Shown here piece by piece: positions 26,501 through 35,873 of a stretch of 64,000 nucleotides of DNA. Under the pieces are notes generated by a model that had not been told where the DNA came from, ran no database searches, and saw only the letters and a program-made list of their open reading frames with translations. The stretch is from CAZJYI01 sp964550025. Its GTDB lineage: Bacteria; Verrucomicrobiota; Kiritimatiellia; UBA8416; CAYOBW01. The DNA is taken from positions 1 through 64,000 of the forward strand of contig CAZJYI010000048.1 of assembly GCA_964550025.1 (NCBI GenBank), written 5' to 3'. How positions within the stretch are numbered: position 1 is the stretch's first letter; every line of letters starts with the position of its first letter. Both the position numbers and the translations under genes were made by a program.

Positions 26501-29500
26501 GCCGTTGACCAGCGAGCCGTGCAGCCGTGCCCCGCGGGGGCCGAGTGCGACGGCCCCACCCGCGTTGTCGGCCAGGGGCGGCCCCAGCGTGACGAAGCCG
26601 GCGGAATCCCAGCTGGCACTCTCGCTGTTGGTTGCCGCGTAGGCGTAGTAGTACTGCGTATTGGGAAGCAGCCCCGTCACCATCAGAGAGTAGTCAACCG
26701 GCGGCGCCGCCGAGACGGGGCCGAAGTCGTTCGTGTTCGCCCATTTTCTTGGCGTCCGCTGGCCGTCCACAGGTCCCCAGTATGCGCTCACGGCGGTGGC
26801 CGCGGCGCCCGTCGACGTCAGTCTCGCCGTAAGGTATGCCGATGAGTCCGTCACGTTCGTGGCGCCATAGACCACGAAAACAGAAGGCGCATCTTCGTCG
26901 GTCGACTCCACCTCGCCAAACGTATTGAACAGGGCGTTCGAGGCCGTGCTCATCCAGCAGGCCCACACCCAGTTCGAGGATCGCGCGACGTCGGATACGC
27001 GGATTTCATCATAGACCGCACCCATGAAATCGCTCGGGCTGCCGCCGTCCCACTCCTGGCCGATGGACCACCTGTCATTCGGCTGCAGCACGAAGTTCGC
27101 CGTGTGCGAGGACCGCTGCACGCCGTCGATGTACCATATCCCGGTAGAGCCGCGCCGGACGTACATCAAGTGGTGCCAGGCCCCGTCATCCACGCGCGTG
27201 TTGGTGTCAGCCTCGTACGAACCGCCGTCGCAGGCGAGCGGCTCGCCCGCGCCCCGCTTGCCGATGTACAGCCGGAGTCTGTTACCGCCGCCGGAGTCGT
27301 TGATGGAAATGAATCCCCCGTTGCCGTCGGTTGTCTTCAGCCAGCCCCCTATCGCGGTGTCGTTGTCGGTCATGTCGTCCGCAACAGCGTCCAACACGAT
27401 GTAGTCGTTATTGCCGTCAAGGACCTGCCCGTCCCCCGTTCTGCCCTCTCCGAGCACATTCCCTCTCTGCTCTCCGGTGTTTTCGTTTTCGGTCGAGTCA
27501 CGGTGCACGCCCGTCGTCTCTTCGTCCGTCACGACATCGTTCAAGTGCCACACCCCCGCATACCCCTCCGACCAGGCGGCGCCGTTGGTCGCATACGCAG
27601 GCACATTGGTTGCGGCCTCGTTACCCCAGTAGGCCCAGATGCTGGTGTTTGTTCCCGTCAATTCCGGCACCCGCACCCAGACCAGCGAGTCGCCGTTGGT
27701 GTTCCACTGCTCTATCTCGTGGTAGAGCAAAGCGGTCAGGTTGGAGTTTGCAAAGCGCAAGTCGTTCCCGACCCCTGACTTGAACTGGGAGTAATCGAAG
27801 TTCTCACAATCCGTGTTCAGAACGACCCATGTGGGGAAGTTGGTCAGCGTCTCATCCTTGCCGTACCCGGAGAACGTGATCCTCACTCTGTGCGTCCAAT
27901 CGAGCAGGTAGACGTCCACGTCGTCGTCCAGGATCGTAACGACAGCCTGGCCGTCGGCAATCGTACAGTTCGTCGGGGCGGCCAGGTTCACGTAGAAATC
28001 CCGGGACGGCCACTCGTTGTCGGCATCGCCATAGACGGGAACGGCAATCTCGGCGACGGCCTGCCCCACCTCGAAATCGATCCGCCCGCTCCCCGCCTGA
28101 TAATCCAGGGGCGACAGCGCCGAGCCGTCAGCCGTGGCAAAATCGACGGACACCGGCACGGCACTCGCGGCCGAAAGGGTCACGTTGAGGACCGCGTCGT
28201 GACTCCCGCTGTCGCCCTCCGGCACGGCCAGGTCCGCCACCGAGACGCTCGGCGGATCGGTTGTAAAGGGGGTCGATTCAGGCGCCCAATCCCCGCCGTC
28301 CGCGCCGGACGCATAGCAGCGATAATAGTAGGTCCGGTTCGCCATCAATCCCGTGAGCGTCGTAGAGAACGGTCCCTCGCTTCGTACCCCGAGGGCGTTC
28401 GTAGCGGCCCACGCAGACCGGTTCGTTCCACCGTCGACGGTTCCCCAGAAGACGAAAATCGATGCGCTCGCACCGCGGATCAACTCGCCGCCCGGAACGG
28501 CCGTGCTGTCCGTGACGCCGGTGACGCCGCTATTGACGACCTCCGGGTCGTCGCTCACGATCTCGGCCGTCGCACGGTCCGGGGAACCGGTCGAGGCGTT
28601 GCGAAGGGAGTGGATGCGCGCGATGACCGTCTCCACCGGCTCGACCTCGGAATCGTTCTGGCCCTGCAACTCGATCGTTCCAAAGGCCTCGCCGGCATGG
28701 ATCGTGATCGACGTGGCAGACGGCCGGTAGTCTTCATCGAAGGTCGCCACTCCTGAAAACGCCAGGTGGACGGTCACGTTGGAAGCTGAAACGCTGCCGA
28801 GCTCGGCCCTGACCGTCGCGACGCCGCCGTTCTCGGCAAAAGGAGAATCGGATAGCGCAAGCGAAACGGCCGGCGGGCGCGTCGTGAAACTCGTGGCGGA
28901 CGCCGCCCATGCGTGTCCGTAGTCGTTGCCGGCATGGCAGCGGTAGAAGTACGTGCCACTAGCCAGGAGTCCTATGATCGGCGCCGAGAAACCGCCCGTC
29001 TGTCTCCCCAATACGACGGAATTGGACCAGGACGTCATGTCCGTTCCGCCGGGGGTGTCCCCCCAGAAGATCGTGACATCGGCACTGCCTTCGTCCGAAA
29101 TCGAGCCGGTGAGCGTGGCGACGGTCGTGCCGATGGCCGTCGCCCCGACACCGTTGTCCACGACGGCGACGTTCACAACGACCTGGCGCGATGTGTACAC
29201 CCCGCCGTCGTCCGTGAGCGCTGCCACAACGGCATGGCGCCCGGTGACCGTCATCGGCCCCATGCTGCACCGGTACGGAGGCGCCGTCGTCACGCAGATA
29301 CTCTCGCCGTCGGCGATGAACTCGACCTGGTGCACGGAACCGTTGACCGAATTGGTGTCGATATCCAGCGAGACTTCGACGGTCGATCCAAGGACCACCG
29401 TTTCGCCGTAGTCCGGTTTCTCGATTCGGAACACCGGCGTATCGAATCCCGGTGACGACCAGAAGCCGGCGCGCCAGTTGGCTGGATTGTTGCCGGACCT

Positions 29501-32500
29501 GTCGTTCACCGTGCGTTCCAGCGGACGTCCCGTCCCGTCGGTCCCGGCCGGCCACGGGGCGCGATCGAAGTAGATGGCTTCGTCCACGATCACCCACGAC
29601 ACATCGTCACCATCGACATCCGGCGCCTGCGGCCTTTCCAGCGCGAGGCGTCCGCCACGATTGGACAACTGTCCCGAATACGGTCCCAGAAGCTGCACCT
29701 CCCCCTCGGTCAACCCATAGGCATTGCGGAACTCCCGCAATTCGTCGGCGTCAGCAGCGTCGAACGAAACCAGCACCAGTGAAGCGCCCGCGGCCAATGC
29801 CGTGTTCGAGGGAAACGAGTACGCCACGTTCCCGTCTATGCGCCAAGTGCCGCTCTCGTTCCAGAGCTCGACCGCCGTTCCGCCGCCGTTGACGATCTCG
29901 ATGTACTCGTCGTTGCTGTTGTTCTCCGGGTTGTCCAGCGTCGGCCGCGGATGGTACATGATCTCGCCAATCACGACATCCGCGGCGGGTGGGCCGTTCA
30001 CCGCATCGGCCGTAGGCGCGAGCGCATACCACCATTCACCGCCGTCCGGATACCGCCCGAGCGACCTGTCTGATTCCTGTCCCTTGAACCGAACGCAGTC
30101 GACCACGCGGTCCGCGGAGTTGCCCGGCAGGCAGGACAGGAACACCTGCTCACCCGCCTTGTTGAGGCCAAACCCGCTGGTGATCGGGTTGTGGAAGTCG
30201 TTGACTTCGTCCAGGACAAGTCGCTCACCGGGGGCGAGCTCATGGGCGCCGGGAATGGCCCACTGCTTGAGATCCCCCGCGCGGTCGCTGAGATACCAGC
30301 CGGCAAAAGAGACCGTGGTTGTGCCGGCATTGAGTAGCTCCAGCCAGTCATTGGAATCGTATTCGGGGCGCGCAGCGTTCGCGTAGTCGGTATGCGCCAT
30401 CACCTCGTTGATGACGACGCGGTCGACCGCGGTCGGCTCGGCGCCGCCCGGCGAACCGTCGATCGCTGCGCTCGCGCGCCAGTTGCGGCCGTAGTCCAGC
30501 GCCCCCTCATCCTGCCCCGTCAGCGTTCTCGCGACGAGCGAATGTCCGGCACCATTGGCCGCGAGCGGCCACCCGCGGGAGTCGTTGTACGTGAACGCCA
30601 GCACATTCGAACCGAGGCCGTCGGCCAGACTCACCTCTTCCCCCCCGTTGTCCAACGCGCCTTCATACTCGCCCGCGATGCGCATCCCCACCGGGTTTCC
30701 ATAGCGATTCGTGAAGGCCGACAGGCTGCGTACCACGACCACGTACTCTCCCGCATCCAGCGTAAGCACATCTCCCGAGGTGAAGTCGAAACTCACCCCG
30801 TCGGTGAGTTTCGTCCCCGCCAGTCCCACGGTCTCCCCCCCGGTGTTCTGGAGCTCGATGAACTCGAAATCGTCCGCGGAGTTGCCGCCGTTGGTTTCCG
30901 TACCGGTCGGATTGCGCGGACTGTACATGACTTCGGTCACGCGCAGCGGGGAGGGTTCAGCCAACAGGAAGACCGCCTCGTTCAGTGCGCTCCACTCTCC
31001 CTGGGACGAACGGGCGCGGGACTTGACGACGACGTTGTGGGTCAGAACGATCGGCGCGGTGTACTCCGTCCCCAGGATCGCTCCCGTGCCGTACTCCCGC
31101 GGGTCCGTGTTGTCGAGCGTGTAGTAGACCGTATCAGCGGCGGTGATCGTCAACGTCTCCCCTCTCCCGACCACGCCCCCGTGCGGGCTGAATACCGGCG
31201 CGTCGATCGACGGGTAGAGATCGGCGTTGCGAAGCTGCTGCAGAACGACTCCCGTCCGCTGCGGCATGTAGGTATCCAGCACGTAGTCCCGCATCGTGCG
31301 CCAGTCGTCGACCGTGTAAGGCTGGTCGGTCCGCCACTGGTCGCCCCACCGCGCGGACTCCGCAATTGTGGCCAGTTCTACTTCGCTGGCAAGCGTTTCG
31401 TAGAGTCGGCGTGCCCTGGCCGGCGTCGCCGCGCCGCCGTTGAACAGGTGCCGCTGCGCGTGGTCCCCGAAACGAAGCTGGAACTCGCTGTTCTGTCGCA
31501 GGGCGGCGTAGGGTTCGCCCGCGCCGTTGCTCACCCCGGTTCGGTTGGCATTCAGCGACGACCAGACACAGATGGCGCCCTCGGCATCCCAGCAGAACCA
31601 TTTGAAGCCGGTGGCATCGGGGGGACGCCGACAGGCACAGTAGTAGTTGTGGCCCGGCCAATCGCCCGTGCCGCCCCAGAAGTTGCAGAGCATGTAGTCA
31701 ATGTAGTTGTCTACATCGATCAGGTCGTCGTAGGCGGGGTTCGGCGTGCGGTCGGGGTTGTTCCCCTGAATCCGCTGATAGGACTCGTTGTCCGACAGCC
31801 CGTTTCGCACCTGCCCCAACATGGCATTCCAGGAATCCCTGTTGCTGTCGCCCGTCGCTCCCCCCGCGTTGAGGGCATCCCAGTCCTCCTTGTCCCCGCC
31901 GTAGTACTCGGCGCAGAACGACGCCTCGGGGCGCTCGATGATGTTGTAGATCCCCCAGTACAACCCGTTGATGTAGAGATGCACGAATCTCCCGCGCCCG
32001 ACCTGTTGTCCGAACGCTAGCTGCATGCGGCGCATGTACTCGTCAATGATGTACTGCGTCTTCTGTTTCCCCCAGTTGTTCCAACCGTCGTTGGCACCGG
32101 CCCGCAGAACGAGATTGTCGTAGCGTCCGGCGTCGTTCTCCTCCCAGGGAAACAACGGGAAGTTCAGCTTTGTCGGGCCATAGATGCCCTTGAACAGGAG
32201 TCGAAACGACTTCTTCCTCGTCAGGTTCATGCCGCGGAAGGCCCCACCGTAGATGCGCACCCCGCAGTCGACCTGGAACTCCTCGCTGCCATCGGTCGTG
32301 AACCATTCCACGGAAACCGGTCTCTCCCACCGCTCGCCCCGTCCGCCGGAATTGGGGTAGATGCCCGTCGAGGAGTCGAACATGCTGTCGACCTCGGTGG
32401 CGAACGAAACCGTCGGAATCGACATCAGCGAATCGACAAGCTGAGGTCCATATTCCGGATGGTTGACAATATCCGGGTCCATGCCATAGTCGGCGGCCGT

Positions 32501-33328
32501 TCCCCGCCAACTGCTCGGGAAGCCCGCCGGATCGGGAGGCTGCTGCAGCACGTCCGCCGGAAAAACATACGTCTGCGTATCAACGTCGGTTGATCGCCAA
32601 CTCGTCTTGTGGGCCATCGCCCGCAGAACGGTCGTCTTCGAGATCGTGATCGGCCCCGAATACACCGTGCCATGCACCTCGCTGGGCGCGCTCCCGTCCA
32701 ACGTGTACCGGATGCCGGCTCCGGCCGTCTTTGTCGTGATAGCCACCTCGAACGGCTCTGTATAGAAGCCGCGATCCACGCTGAACTTGGTATCCTTCAC
32801 TTCGCCGAGTGAGGTGGTCGTGTTCGCGTCGCCGGGAGTAGGCGGAAAGAAGTACTGCAGTTGCCCGCTCTCGTTCGTTCCGATCCCGTAGGAAACGTCT
32901 CCGGACTGTTCCGGGAATTCCGGCGCATATTCGTGGATGACGGTAGCGCCGTCCACGCCAACCAGCGCGAGGTACTCGCCGTCTCCGCTGAGCTTGAAGT
33001 TCGCATGCAGCGGGCTGCCCGACTCGGCACGGTCTTTCCCGGACGCGAACACGACCAGGTACAGCCCGGCATCAAGCATGAAGCTCGGGAGGCGCCACTT
33101 GCTCAGCTCGTCGGCATCATCGGTGAGGCAGAGATCCGCAAGGTCGACGGTAGCGTCGGAGGTGTTGTGGATTTCGATCCAGTCGGAGCAGTCATCGTCC
33201 TCATCCTGGTAGCCGTTGTTGTTGACAGCCAGGAACTCGCTGATCACGAGATCCTCCACATCCCCAAGGCATAGACAGCAACACGCAACCAGCACCGTCG
33301 GGAGCGCAAACAGGCGCGTTTTCTTCAC
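23531..33328 (-). CDS. 3265-residue secreted modular protein: lamin-tail, CotH, Calx-beta, LamG, SdiA-regulated-like
   Basis: Start is GTG at 33326-33328 with AAGGAG 7 nt upstream, then a signal peptide (LPTVLVACCCLCLG). Approximate order: lamin-tail 22-140; chitobiase-C-like 185-255; CotH-like 300-690 (CGVRIYGGAFRGMN, KKSFRLLFKGIYG); chitobiase-C-like 725-795; lamin-tail domains near 800-920, 985-1110 and 1160-1290; five copies of a module of about 90 residues (FWG..GGT...W...YYYR..A) interspersed from 1430 to 2420; Calx-beta near 1520, 1730 and 2840; DUF2341 plus LamG near 1890-2130; SdiA-regulated/YjiK-like propeller near 2590-2790; C-terminal SDTDNDGMAAWEEHKAGTSP tail. Likely a surface or matrix protein. 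CotH kinases phosphorylate spore-coat proteins elsewhere; activity here is unproven. Confidence 0.9.
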   Translation of the reverse strand: MKKTRLFALPTVLVACCCLCLGDVEDLVISEFLAVNNNGYQDEDDDCSDWIEIHNTSDATVDLADLCLTDDADELSKWRLPSFMLDAGLYLVVFASGKDRAESGSPLHANFKLSGDGEYLALVGVDGATVIHEYAPEFPEQSGDVSYGIGTNESGQLQYFFPPTPGDANTTTSLGEVKDTKFSVDRGFYTEPFEVAITTKTAGAGIRYTLDGSAPSEVHGTVYSGPITISKTTVLRAMAHKTSWRSTDVDTQTYVFPADVLQQPPDPAGFPSSWRGTAADYGMDPDIVNHPEYGPQLVDSLMSIPTVSFATEVDSMFDSSTGIYPNSGGRGERWERPVSVEWFTTDGSEEFQVDCGVRIYGGAFRGMNLTRKKSFRLLFKGIYGPTKLNFPLFPWEENDAGRYDNLVLRAGANDGWNNWGKQKTQYIIDEYMRRMQLAFGQQVGRGRFVHLYINGLYWGIYNIIERPEASFCAEYYGGDKEDWDALNAGGATGDSNRDSWNAMLGQVRNGLSDNESYQRIQGNNPDRTPNPAYDDLIDVDNYIDYMLCNFWGGTGDWPGHNYYCACRRPPDATGFKWFCWDAEGAICVWSSLNANRTGVSNGAGEPYAALRQNSEFQLRFGDHAQRHLFNGGAATPARARRLYETLASEVELATIAESARWGDQWRTDQPYTVDDWRTMRDYVLDTYMPQRTGVVLQQLRNADLYPSIDAPVFSPHGGVVGRGETLTITAADTVYYTLDNTDPREYGTGAILGTEYTAPIVLTHNVVVKSRARSSQGEWSALNEAVFLLAEPSPLRVTEVMYSPRNPTGTETNGGNSADDFEFIELQNTGGETVGLAGTKLTDGVSFDFTSGDVLTLDAGEYVVVVRSLSAFTNRYGNPVGMRIAGEYEGALDNGGEEVSLADGLGSNVLAFTYNDSRGWPLAANGAGHSLVARTLTGQDEGALDYGRNWRASAAIDGSPGGAEPTAVDRVVINEVMAHTDYANAARPEYDSNDWLELLNAGTTTVSFAGWYLSDRAGDLKQWAIPGAHELAPGERLVLDEVNDFHNPITSGFGLNKAGEQVFLSCLPGNSADRVVDCVRFKGQESDRSLGRYPDGGEWWYALAPTADAVNGPPAADVVIGEIMYHPRPTLDNPENNSNDEYIEIVNGGGTAVELWNESGTWRIDGNVAYSFPSNTALAAGASLVLVSFDAADADELREFRNAYGLTEGEVQLLGPYSGQLSNRGGRLALERPQAPDVDGDDVSWVIVDEAIYFDRAPWPAGTDGTGRPLERTVNDRSGNNPANWRAGFWSSPGFDTPVFRIEKPDYGETVVLGSTVEVSLDIDTNSVNGSVHQVEFIADGESICVTTAPPYRCSMGPMTVTGRHAVVAALTDDGGVYTSRQVVVNVAVVDNGVGATAIGTTVATLTGSISDEGSADVTIFWGDTPGGTDMTSWSNSVVLGRQTGGFSAPIIGLLASGTYFYRCHAGNDYGHAWAASATSFTTRPPAVSLALSDSPFAENGGVATVRAELGSVSASNVTVHLAFSGVATFDEDYRPSATSITIHAGEAFGTIELQGQNDSEVEPVETVIARIHSLRNASTGSPDRATAEIVSDDPEVVNSGVTGVTDSTAVPGGELIRGASASIFVFWGTVDGGTNRSAWAATNALGVRSEGPFSTTLTGLMANRTYYYRCYASGADGGDWAPESTPFTTDPPSVSVADLAVPEGDSGSHDAVLNVTLSAASAVPVSVDFATADGSALSPLDYQAGSGRIDFEVGQAVAEIAVPVYGDADNEWPSRDFYVNLAAPTNCTIADGQAVVTILDDDVDVYLLDWTHRVRITFSGYGKDETLTNFPTWVVLNTDCENFDYSQFKSGVGNDLRFANSNLTALLYHEIEQWNTNGDSLVWVRVPELTGTNTSIWAYWGNEAATNVPAYATNGAAWSEGYAGVWHLNDVVTDEETTGVHRDSTENENTGEQRGNVLGEGRTGDGQVLDGNNDYIVLDAVADDMTDNDTAIGGWLKTTDGNGGFISINDSGGGNRLRLYIGKRGAGEPLACDGGSYEADTNTRVDDGAWHHLMYVRRGSTGIWYIDGVQRSSHTANFVLQPNDRWSIGQEWDGGSPSDFMGAVYDEIRVSDVARSSNWVWACWMSTASNALFNTFGEVESTDEDAPSVFVVYGATNVTDSSAYLTARLTSTGAAATAVSAYWGPVDGQRTPRKWANTNDFGPVSAAPPVDYSLMVTGLLPNTQYYYAYAATNSESASWDSAGFVTLGPPLADNAGGAVALGPRGARLHGSLVNGNEADVTIHWGRSDGGEEKSAWEESIPVGTIRENGTSFTAELDGLLYGVQYYYRCCATNGYGEGWSPSTMPFVTQPAVAEPIVNSGATDVMRSRAVLNANLSASGSIYNVSVFWGTEDRGTDAGAWDRSELVGAYSNIASAHISSPVAGLEPGTVYFYTFRATNAAGEAWAASARRFSTSDKVSVPLVASGAAWRYHDDGTDPGTNWMQAVVDDSSWPAGPAPLGYGEGDEATTNAAGFTAYYYRHAVLLGTGDVASLSAARVKLDRDDGAIVYVNGTEIGRDNMPTGVVDYLAPATNAVAGGQEGELVTFDFSPSLLVVGTNVIAVEVHQVSSNDVDGRFDLLLEGVAKYPSVGFRPVPDVSDFTLSAAYPDLSGGLQNDHSGCALVPGTGEVLAILNRGAPTPVIQVYDYAGTFKRQIGLPDWNDTESICRFDAANGKYAIVEEDLADITVVTIASNTTSISKSSGQTYSTGLNTRGGGMEGVAYDPTRACFYLVKEKGPMGVYVVSGTPGDVSAEELFDAEEVFDGLATDLSDLFYDARTDHLLILSHEAKRVFECDLEGNVLASLPLVQEQPEGVALSDDGKELHIIGEANTYYRYVRPWLDGAGGEGATVHMDVGLSSPWFDYASVDYTISSDLAVAGSDYTNAAGSVTGRVVFAPGSTSQVISIEILDDWEAETDEVLSVTLSEPVGSSLGFASVYHHTILGQDGVSLAVSTDHGSPVPPVGTNVVGVGARVACTLGGSPIVLGHTQYVCVGWTGAGDVPVSGSSTNTGTLVVSNASEITWVWGTNYWLGVATVGRGTVSNGNAWCASGTNVTVSATGEQYFAFSHWVGDTGSGDTNQAELALSMDRGRLLTAVFTEELAANGTPKWWLAAHYGHTNDFDALALSDTDNDGMAAWEEHKAGTSPVDDEEYFGISMVSTPGNAEPFVIRWNTVSGRLYSVHSTTNLLLPWITNLPWQPAHGTFDSYTNAGMQQQEYFRIRVKPQP

Positions 33329-33353
33329 GGAAACTCCTTATTGGATGACCGCG

Positions 33354-34823
33354 CTAGCGATCCTCCATTGACACGAGGCGCGAAAGCGCCATCCAGGCCG
33401 CGGTCGAGAGCGACAGGATGCCGGGGTTCCGGAATGGCGTGCCGAAGAGGCTGCTCAATAGCGTCCACGCCAGCCCTAGCAGACCGAACAGGAAGAAGGG
33501 GTCACGCCATAGTCCGCCCCTGAAGATATGCCTGCCGGCCACGGCTACCAGACCGACCAGGAGGGCCATCCCTACGACCCCCAGTTCCAGGAGGAACTCC
33601 AGCGGGTCGCAGTGGACCCTCATCGTGCCCTCGACGCGTCGCGCACCCAACGGGGCTGTGCCGTCGGTGCCCCGGAGCGTGTCGAAGCCGCCGCCGCCCG
33701 TGCCGAAGACCGCGTGTTTCCGCCAGAGCCGAAAGGCGTCCCGGCACAGCCGGGAGTGTGTTGCCAGATGCAAGGCCGAACCGAAACTGCCGTCTGGCGA
33801 CTCCGCGCGCGGCAGTGCCACACGATAGGGAGTGGCATCGGCTGGACTTGATCTGCCGGCCAGCGTTTCCATGCGCCACCGTACCACGCGATAGGAGGTG
33901 GCGCCGAACGTCGTGAAGCAGGCTACCCCAACAACCCAGGCCAACAGGATGATGGCATACAGACGGTGAACCGGCGTCATGGCCTCCCAGCAACCCAGTG
34001 CGGCTTGTCCCGCGGCGACCAGCAGAACGAGCCAGGCGAAAATGAGTCCCACACGACTTCGTGTCATCAACACGGCGGCCATGCAGACGGCAGCACTCGT
34101 CAGGGCAATGTAGAAACGTGCGTCCAATGGACGCTCGACCACATGCAGAAGGTGCCAGTCACTGGCGCAGAACGAAACGCTGATGCACAGGACGATAATG
34201 CAGTAGGCGGCGGCGTGTTCCGGCTCGGAGAAACTGGCGAAGAACGGCCCGTCGACGGGGATAACCCAGAACATGCTATCCGCGGCGAGCGTATGCTGGA
34301 CAATGCCGAACAATGCCATCATGGTGCCGACCAGGGCCAAGAGACTCAGGACCTCCCACAGGCTCCGGTGCGTATGCAGGCCGTGTCGGATCGCAAGGAA
34401 GACGGCCACGACCGGGAAGAAGGAGGCCAGAAGCTCCCATCCGCCCTGGGCGTCGACGGCAAGCGGCAACCAGGATACCGGTGCCAGCCGTAAGGCGAGC
34501 GTCGCGTTGGCCCACTGCACCAGCAGGTAGAACAAAAGAGCAAGCGCAAGGCGGCAGAGGGGGTCACGGAGCATCAACCGCCAACGGGCCGTGCTGCGAA
34601 GCAGGCCCTCGTGTCGGTCGATCCTGTCACAGAACAAGAGGAGCCCCAATGTCATCGCGGAAAGGACTACCGTCACGTATCCGGCCTTACCGGGGTTGAC
34701 GCCCGCCCATGTTGTGTACGCGACAACGACGCCGACCATGGCAACCGCCAGTTTCTCCGACAACGGGATTTCCGGCGACCACCAGTAAGATGGAATCTTG
34801 CTCTTGCGTGCCAAAGCAGTCAC
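33354..34823 (-). CDS. O-antigen ligase / Wzy-type polytopic membrane protein
   Basis: 489 residues with about ten to twelve hydrophobic segments and a large loop at about 335-400 (VVRWRMETLAGRSSP, FGTGGGGFDTLRG, RVHCDPLEFLLELGVVG). The loop ending HxDxLEFLLELGVVG is the hallmark of the WzyC/O-antigen-ligase family, which polymerises or ligates undecaprenyl-linked glycans at the outer face of the inner membrane. No other glycan-export gene adjoins. It ends 25 bp before the GTG of the giant protein and so may be co-transcribed with it; glycosylation of that protein is conceivable but only an inference. Confidence 0.85.
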   Translation of the reverse strand: MTALARKSKIPSYWWSPEIPLSEKLAVAMVGVVVAYTTWAGVNPGKAGYVTVVLSAMTLGLLLFCDRIDRHEGLLRSTARWRLMLRDPLCRLALALLFYLLVQWANATLALRLAPVSWLPLAVDAQGGWELLASFFPVVAVFLAIRHGLHTHRSLWEVLSLLALVGTMMALFGIVQHTLAADSMFWVIPVDGPFFASFSEPEHAAAYCIIVLCISVSFCASDWHLLHVVERPLDARFYIALTSAAVCMAAVLMTRSRVGLIFAWLVLLVAAGQAALGCWEAMTPVHRLYAIILLAWVVGVACFTTFGATSYRVVRWRMETLAGRSSPADATPYRVALPRAESPDGSFGSALHLATHSRLCRDAFRLWRKHAVFGTGGGGFDTLRGTDGTAPLGARRVEGTMRVHCDPLEFLLELGVVGMALLVGLVAVAGRHIFRGGLWRDPFFLFGLLGLAWTLLSSLFGTPFRNPGILSLSTAAWMALSRLVSMEDR

Positions 34824-34967
34824 TCCCGCATTGCGCGTTGAATCGGGAGAGTACTGGTTTCCCGTCCGATCCGCCAGTCAGAAAGTGCGCCGCACCCCGG
34901 GGACACAGGGCGGCCGTGGCTCCGTCGAGGGCAATGCCGGCCGCAACAAGAATCACCGCAATGATTC

Positions 34968-35723
34968 TCACGGTCTCTCCTCCCGTTGATCCATCACCAT
35001 GTTCATCCATTTCCAGGCGTTATCTCTATAGCGGCTTGGTACCAGCAACCAGCGGTCCGTATGCGGATGGATGACGAGCTCATTGGGAATGGTCGGGAAA
35101 ACGGCCCTCATATCGATTTCGTAGAAGTAGAAGTTGTCATGAACCGGCAGCACCGACTTGACGAAGACCTCCGTGTCCGACTTCCCTCCCCTGCCCCTGA
35201 CCATGTAGGGCCGCCCCTTCACGCGAAGCAGGCGATTCGACGCCGCGGCCCGATACGCTTCGAGCGGAGCCCCCCACGCCGTTCCGCGCCACTCCTTTGC
35301 GCCGTCAAAGTGGTCATGCGCAATGAAGGCCGTCCAGAGTTTGGCGATCTCATCGTCGTGCAACCCGATGTAGTTCACCGCAATGGCCCCGCGCGAGAAG
35401 CCGCACAGGAAGACGGCATTCGGGTCCCCGCCATACTCCTCGATAATGCGCGGCACGTTGGTTTTCGCATATTGCACGGTTGCAGCCGTATCGCCCCACC
35501 ACTGAACTTCATTGTCCCTATGGTCGCTGCTCACGTAGGGAAGCGACACCCAGACATAGCGCCCTTCAGACAGGCCGTATCCAAGACATGCACCCTCCGG
35601 TTCTCCGGTTGATCCGCATGGCGCCCACTTGTTGCCCGCATACTCGAAGATGATCGGCAATCGTTTGCCGGTCCGCCGCCAGTTCGGATCCCAGTCATTG
35701 GGAAGGTACAACGTATGGAACAC
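34968..35723 (-). CDS. Alpha/beta-hydrolase-like protein, 5' end disrupted
   Basis: 251 residues if translation began at GTG 35721-35723. The frame encodes HTLYLPNDWDP, PIIFEYAGN and the nucleophile elbow CGFSRGAIAVNYIG of an esterase/PHB-depolymerase-like fold, with HPHTDRWLLVP near the end as a likely His region. No ribosome site serves this GTG. The leader peptide that ought to precede it lies immediately upstream at 35775 in a frame shifted by one base. So either a single-base indel or a small deletion broke the gene, or the assembly has an error. The stop TGA overlaps a GTG (34969-34971). Confidence 0.6.
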   Translation of the reverse strand: MFHTLYLPNDWDPNWRRTGKRLPIIFEYAGNKWAPCGSTGEPEGACLGYGLSEGRYVWVSLPYVSSDHRDNEVQWWGDTAATVQYAKTNVPRIIEEYGGDPNAVFLCGFSRGAIAVNYIGLHDDEIAKLWTAFIAHDHFDGAKEWRGTAWGAPLEAYRAAASNRLLRVKGRPYMVRGRGGKSDTEVFVKSVLPVHDNFYFYEIDMRAVFPTIPNELVIHPHTDRWLLVPSRYRDNAWKWMNMVMDQREERP

Positions 35724-35775
35724 CTTCTTCGGCGGCGATCATCAATGCGATAACGTAGATCCACATTCTCTTCAT
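35724..35775 (-). pseudogene. Out-of-frame signal-peptide head of the hydrolase gene
   Basis: ATG at 35773-35775 begins MKRMWIYVIALMIAAEEG, a signal peptide, but this frame ends after 26 codons (TGA) and does not continue into the hydrolase. Its DNA is nearly the same as the first ~50 bp of the WD40 gene at 40469 (MKSMWTYIIALMIAAEAG). Confidence 0.65.
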
Positions 35776-35789
35776 ATCGTCCCGCACCC

Positions 35790-35873
35790 CTATTCCCCCC
35801 GAATGTCGACCTTGTACCCGGCGGTTCCGCCCTTGTACTGATAGCCGAGCCAAGTCATGGTCGTGGTCTCGGC
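35790..35873 (-). pseudogene. Orphan C-terminal coding tail
   Basis: Between the propeller stop and the leader at 35775, one minus frame reads DAETTTMTWLGYQYKGGT and then AGYKVDIRGE before a TAG at 35790-35792. It overlaps the end of the propeller gene in another frame and has no start. The TMTW element resembles the SMTW and TMTY elements of the two DUF1579-like proteins nearby. It looks like the tail of a gene whose body is gone. Weak evidence. Confidence 0.35.

Noticed and set aside
25514..26845. 443-codon plus-strand frame opposite the giant gene
   Set aside because: Shadow of the coding strand; composition typical of antisense GC-rich frames.
34687..34971. 95-codon frame from GTG 34971 overlapping the hydrolase stop (GTGA), with leader-like start
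   Set aside because: It overlaps the ligase gene by 137 bp and its second half has no protein character; the GTGA overlap may be chance.
35797..35862. Small independent gene MTWLGYQYKGG... starting at ATG 35862
   Set aside because: No ribosome site; it reads as the end of a longer frame, so it is listed as a coding tail instead.
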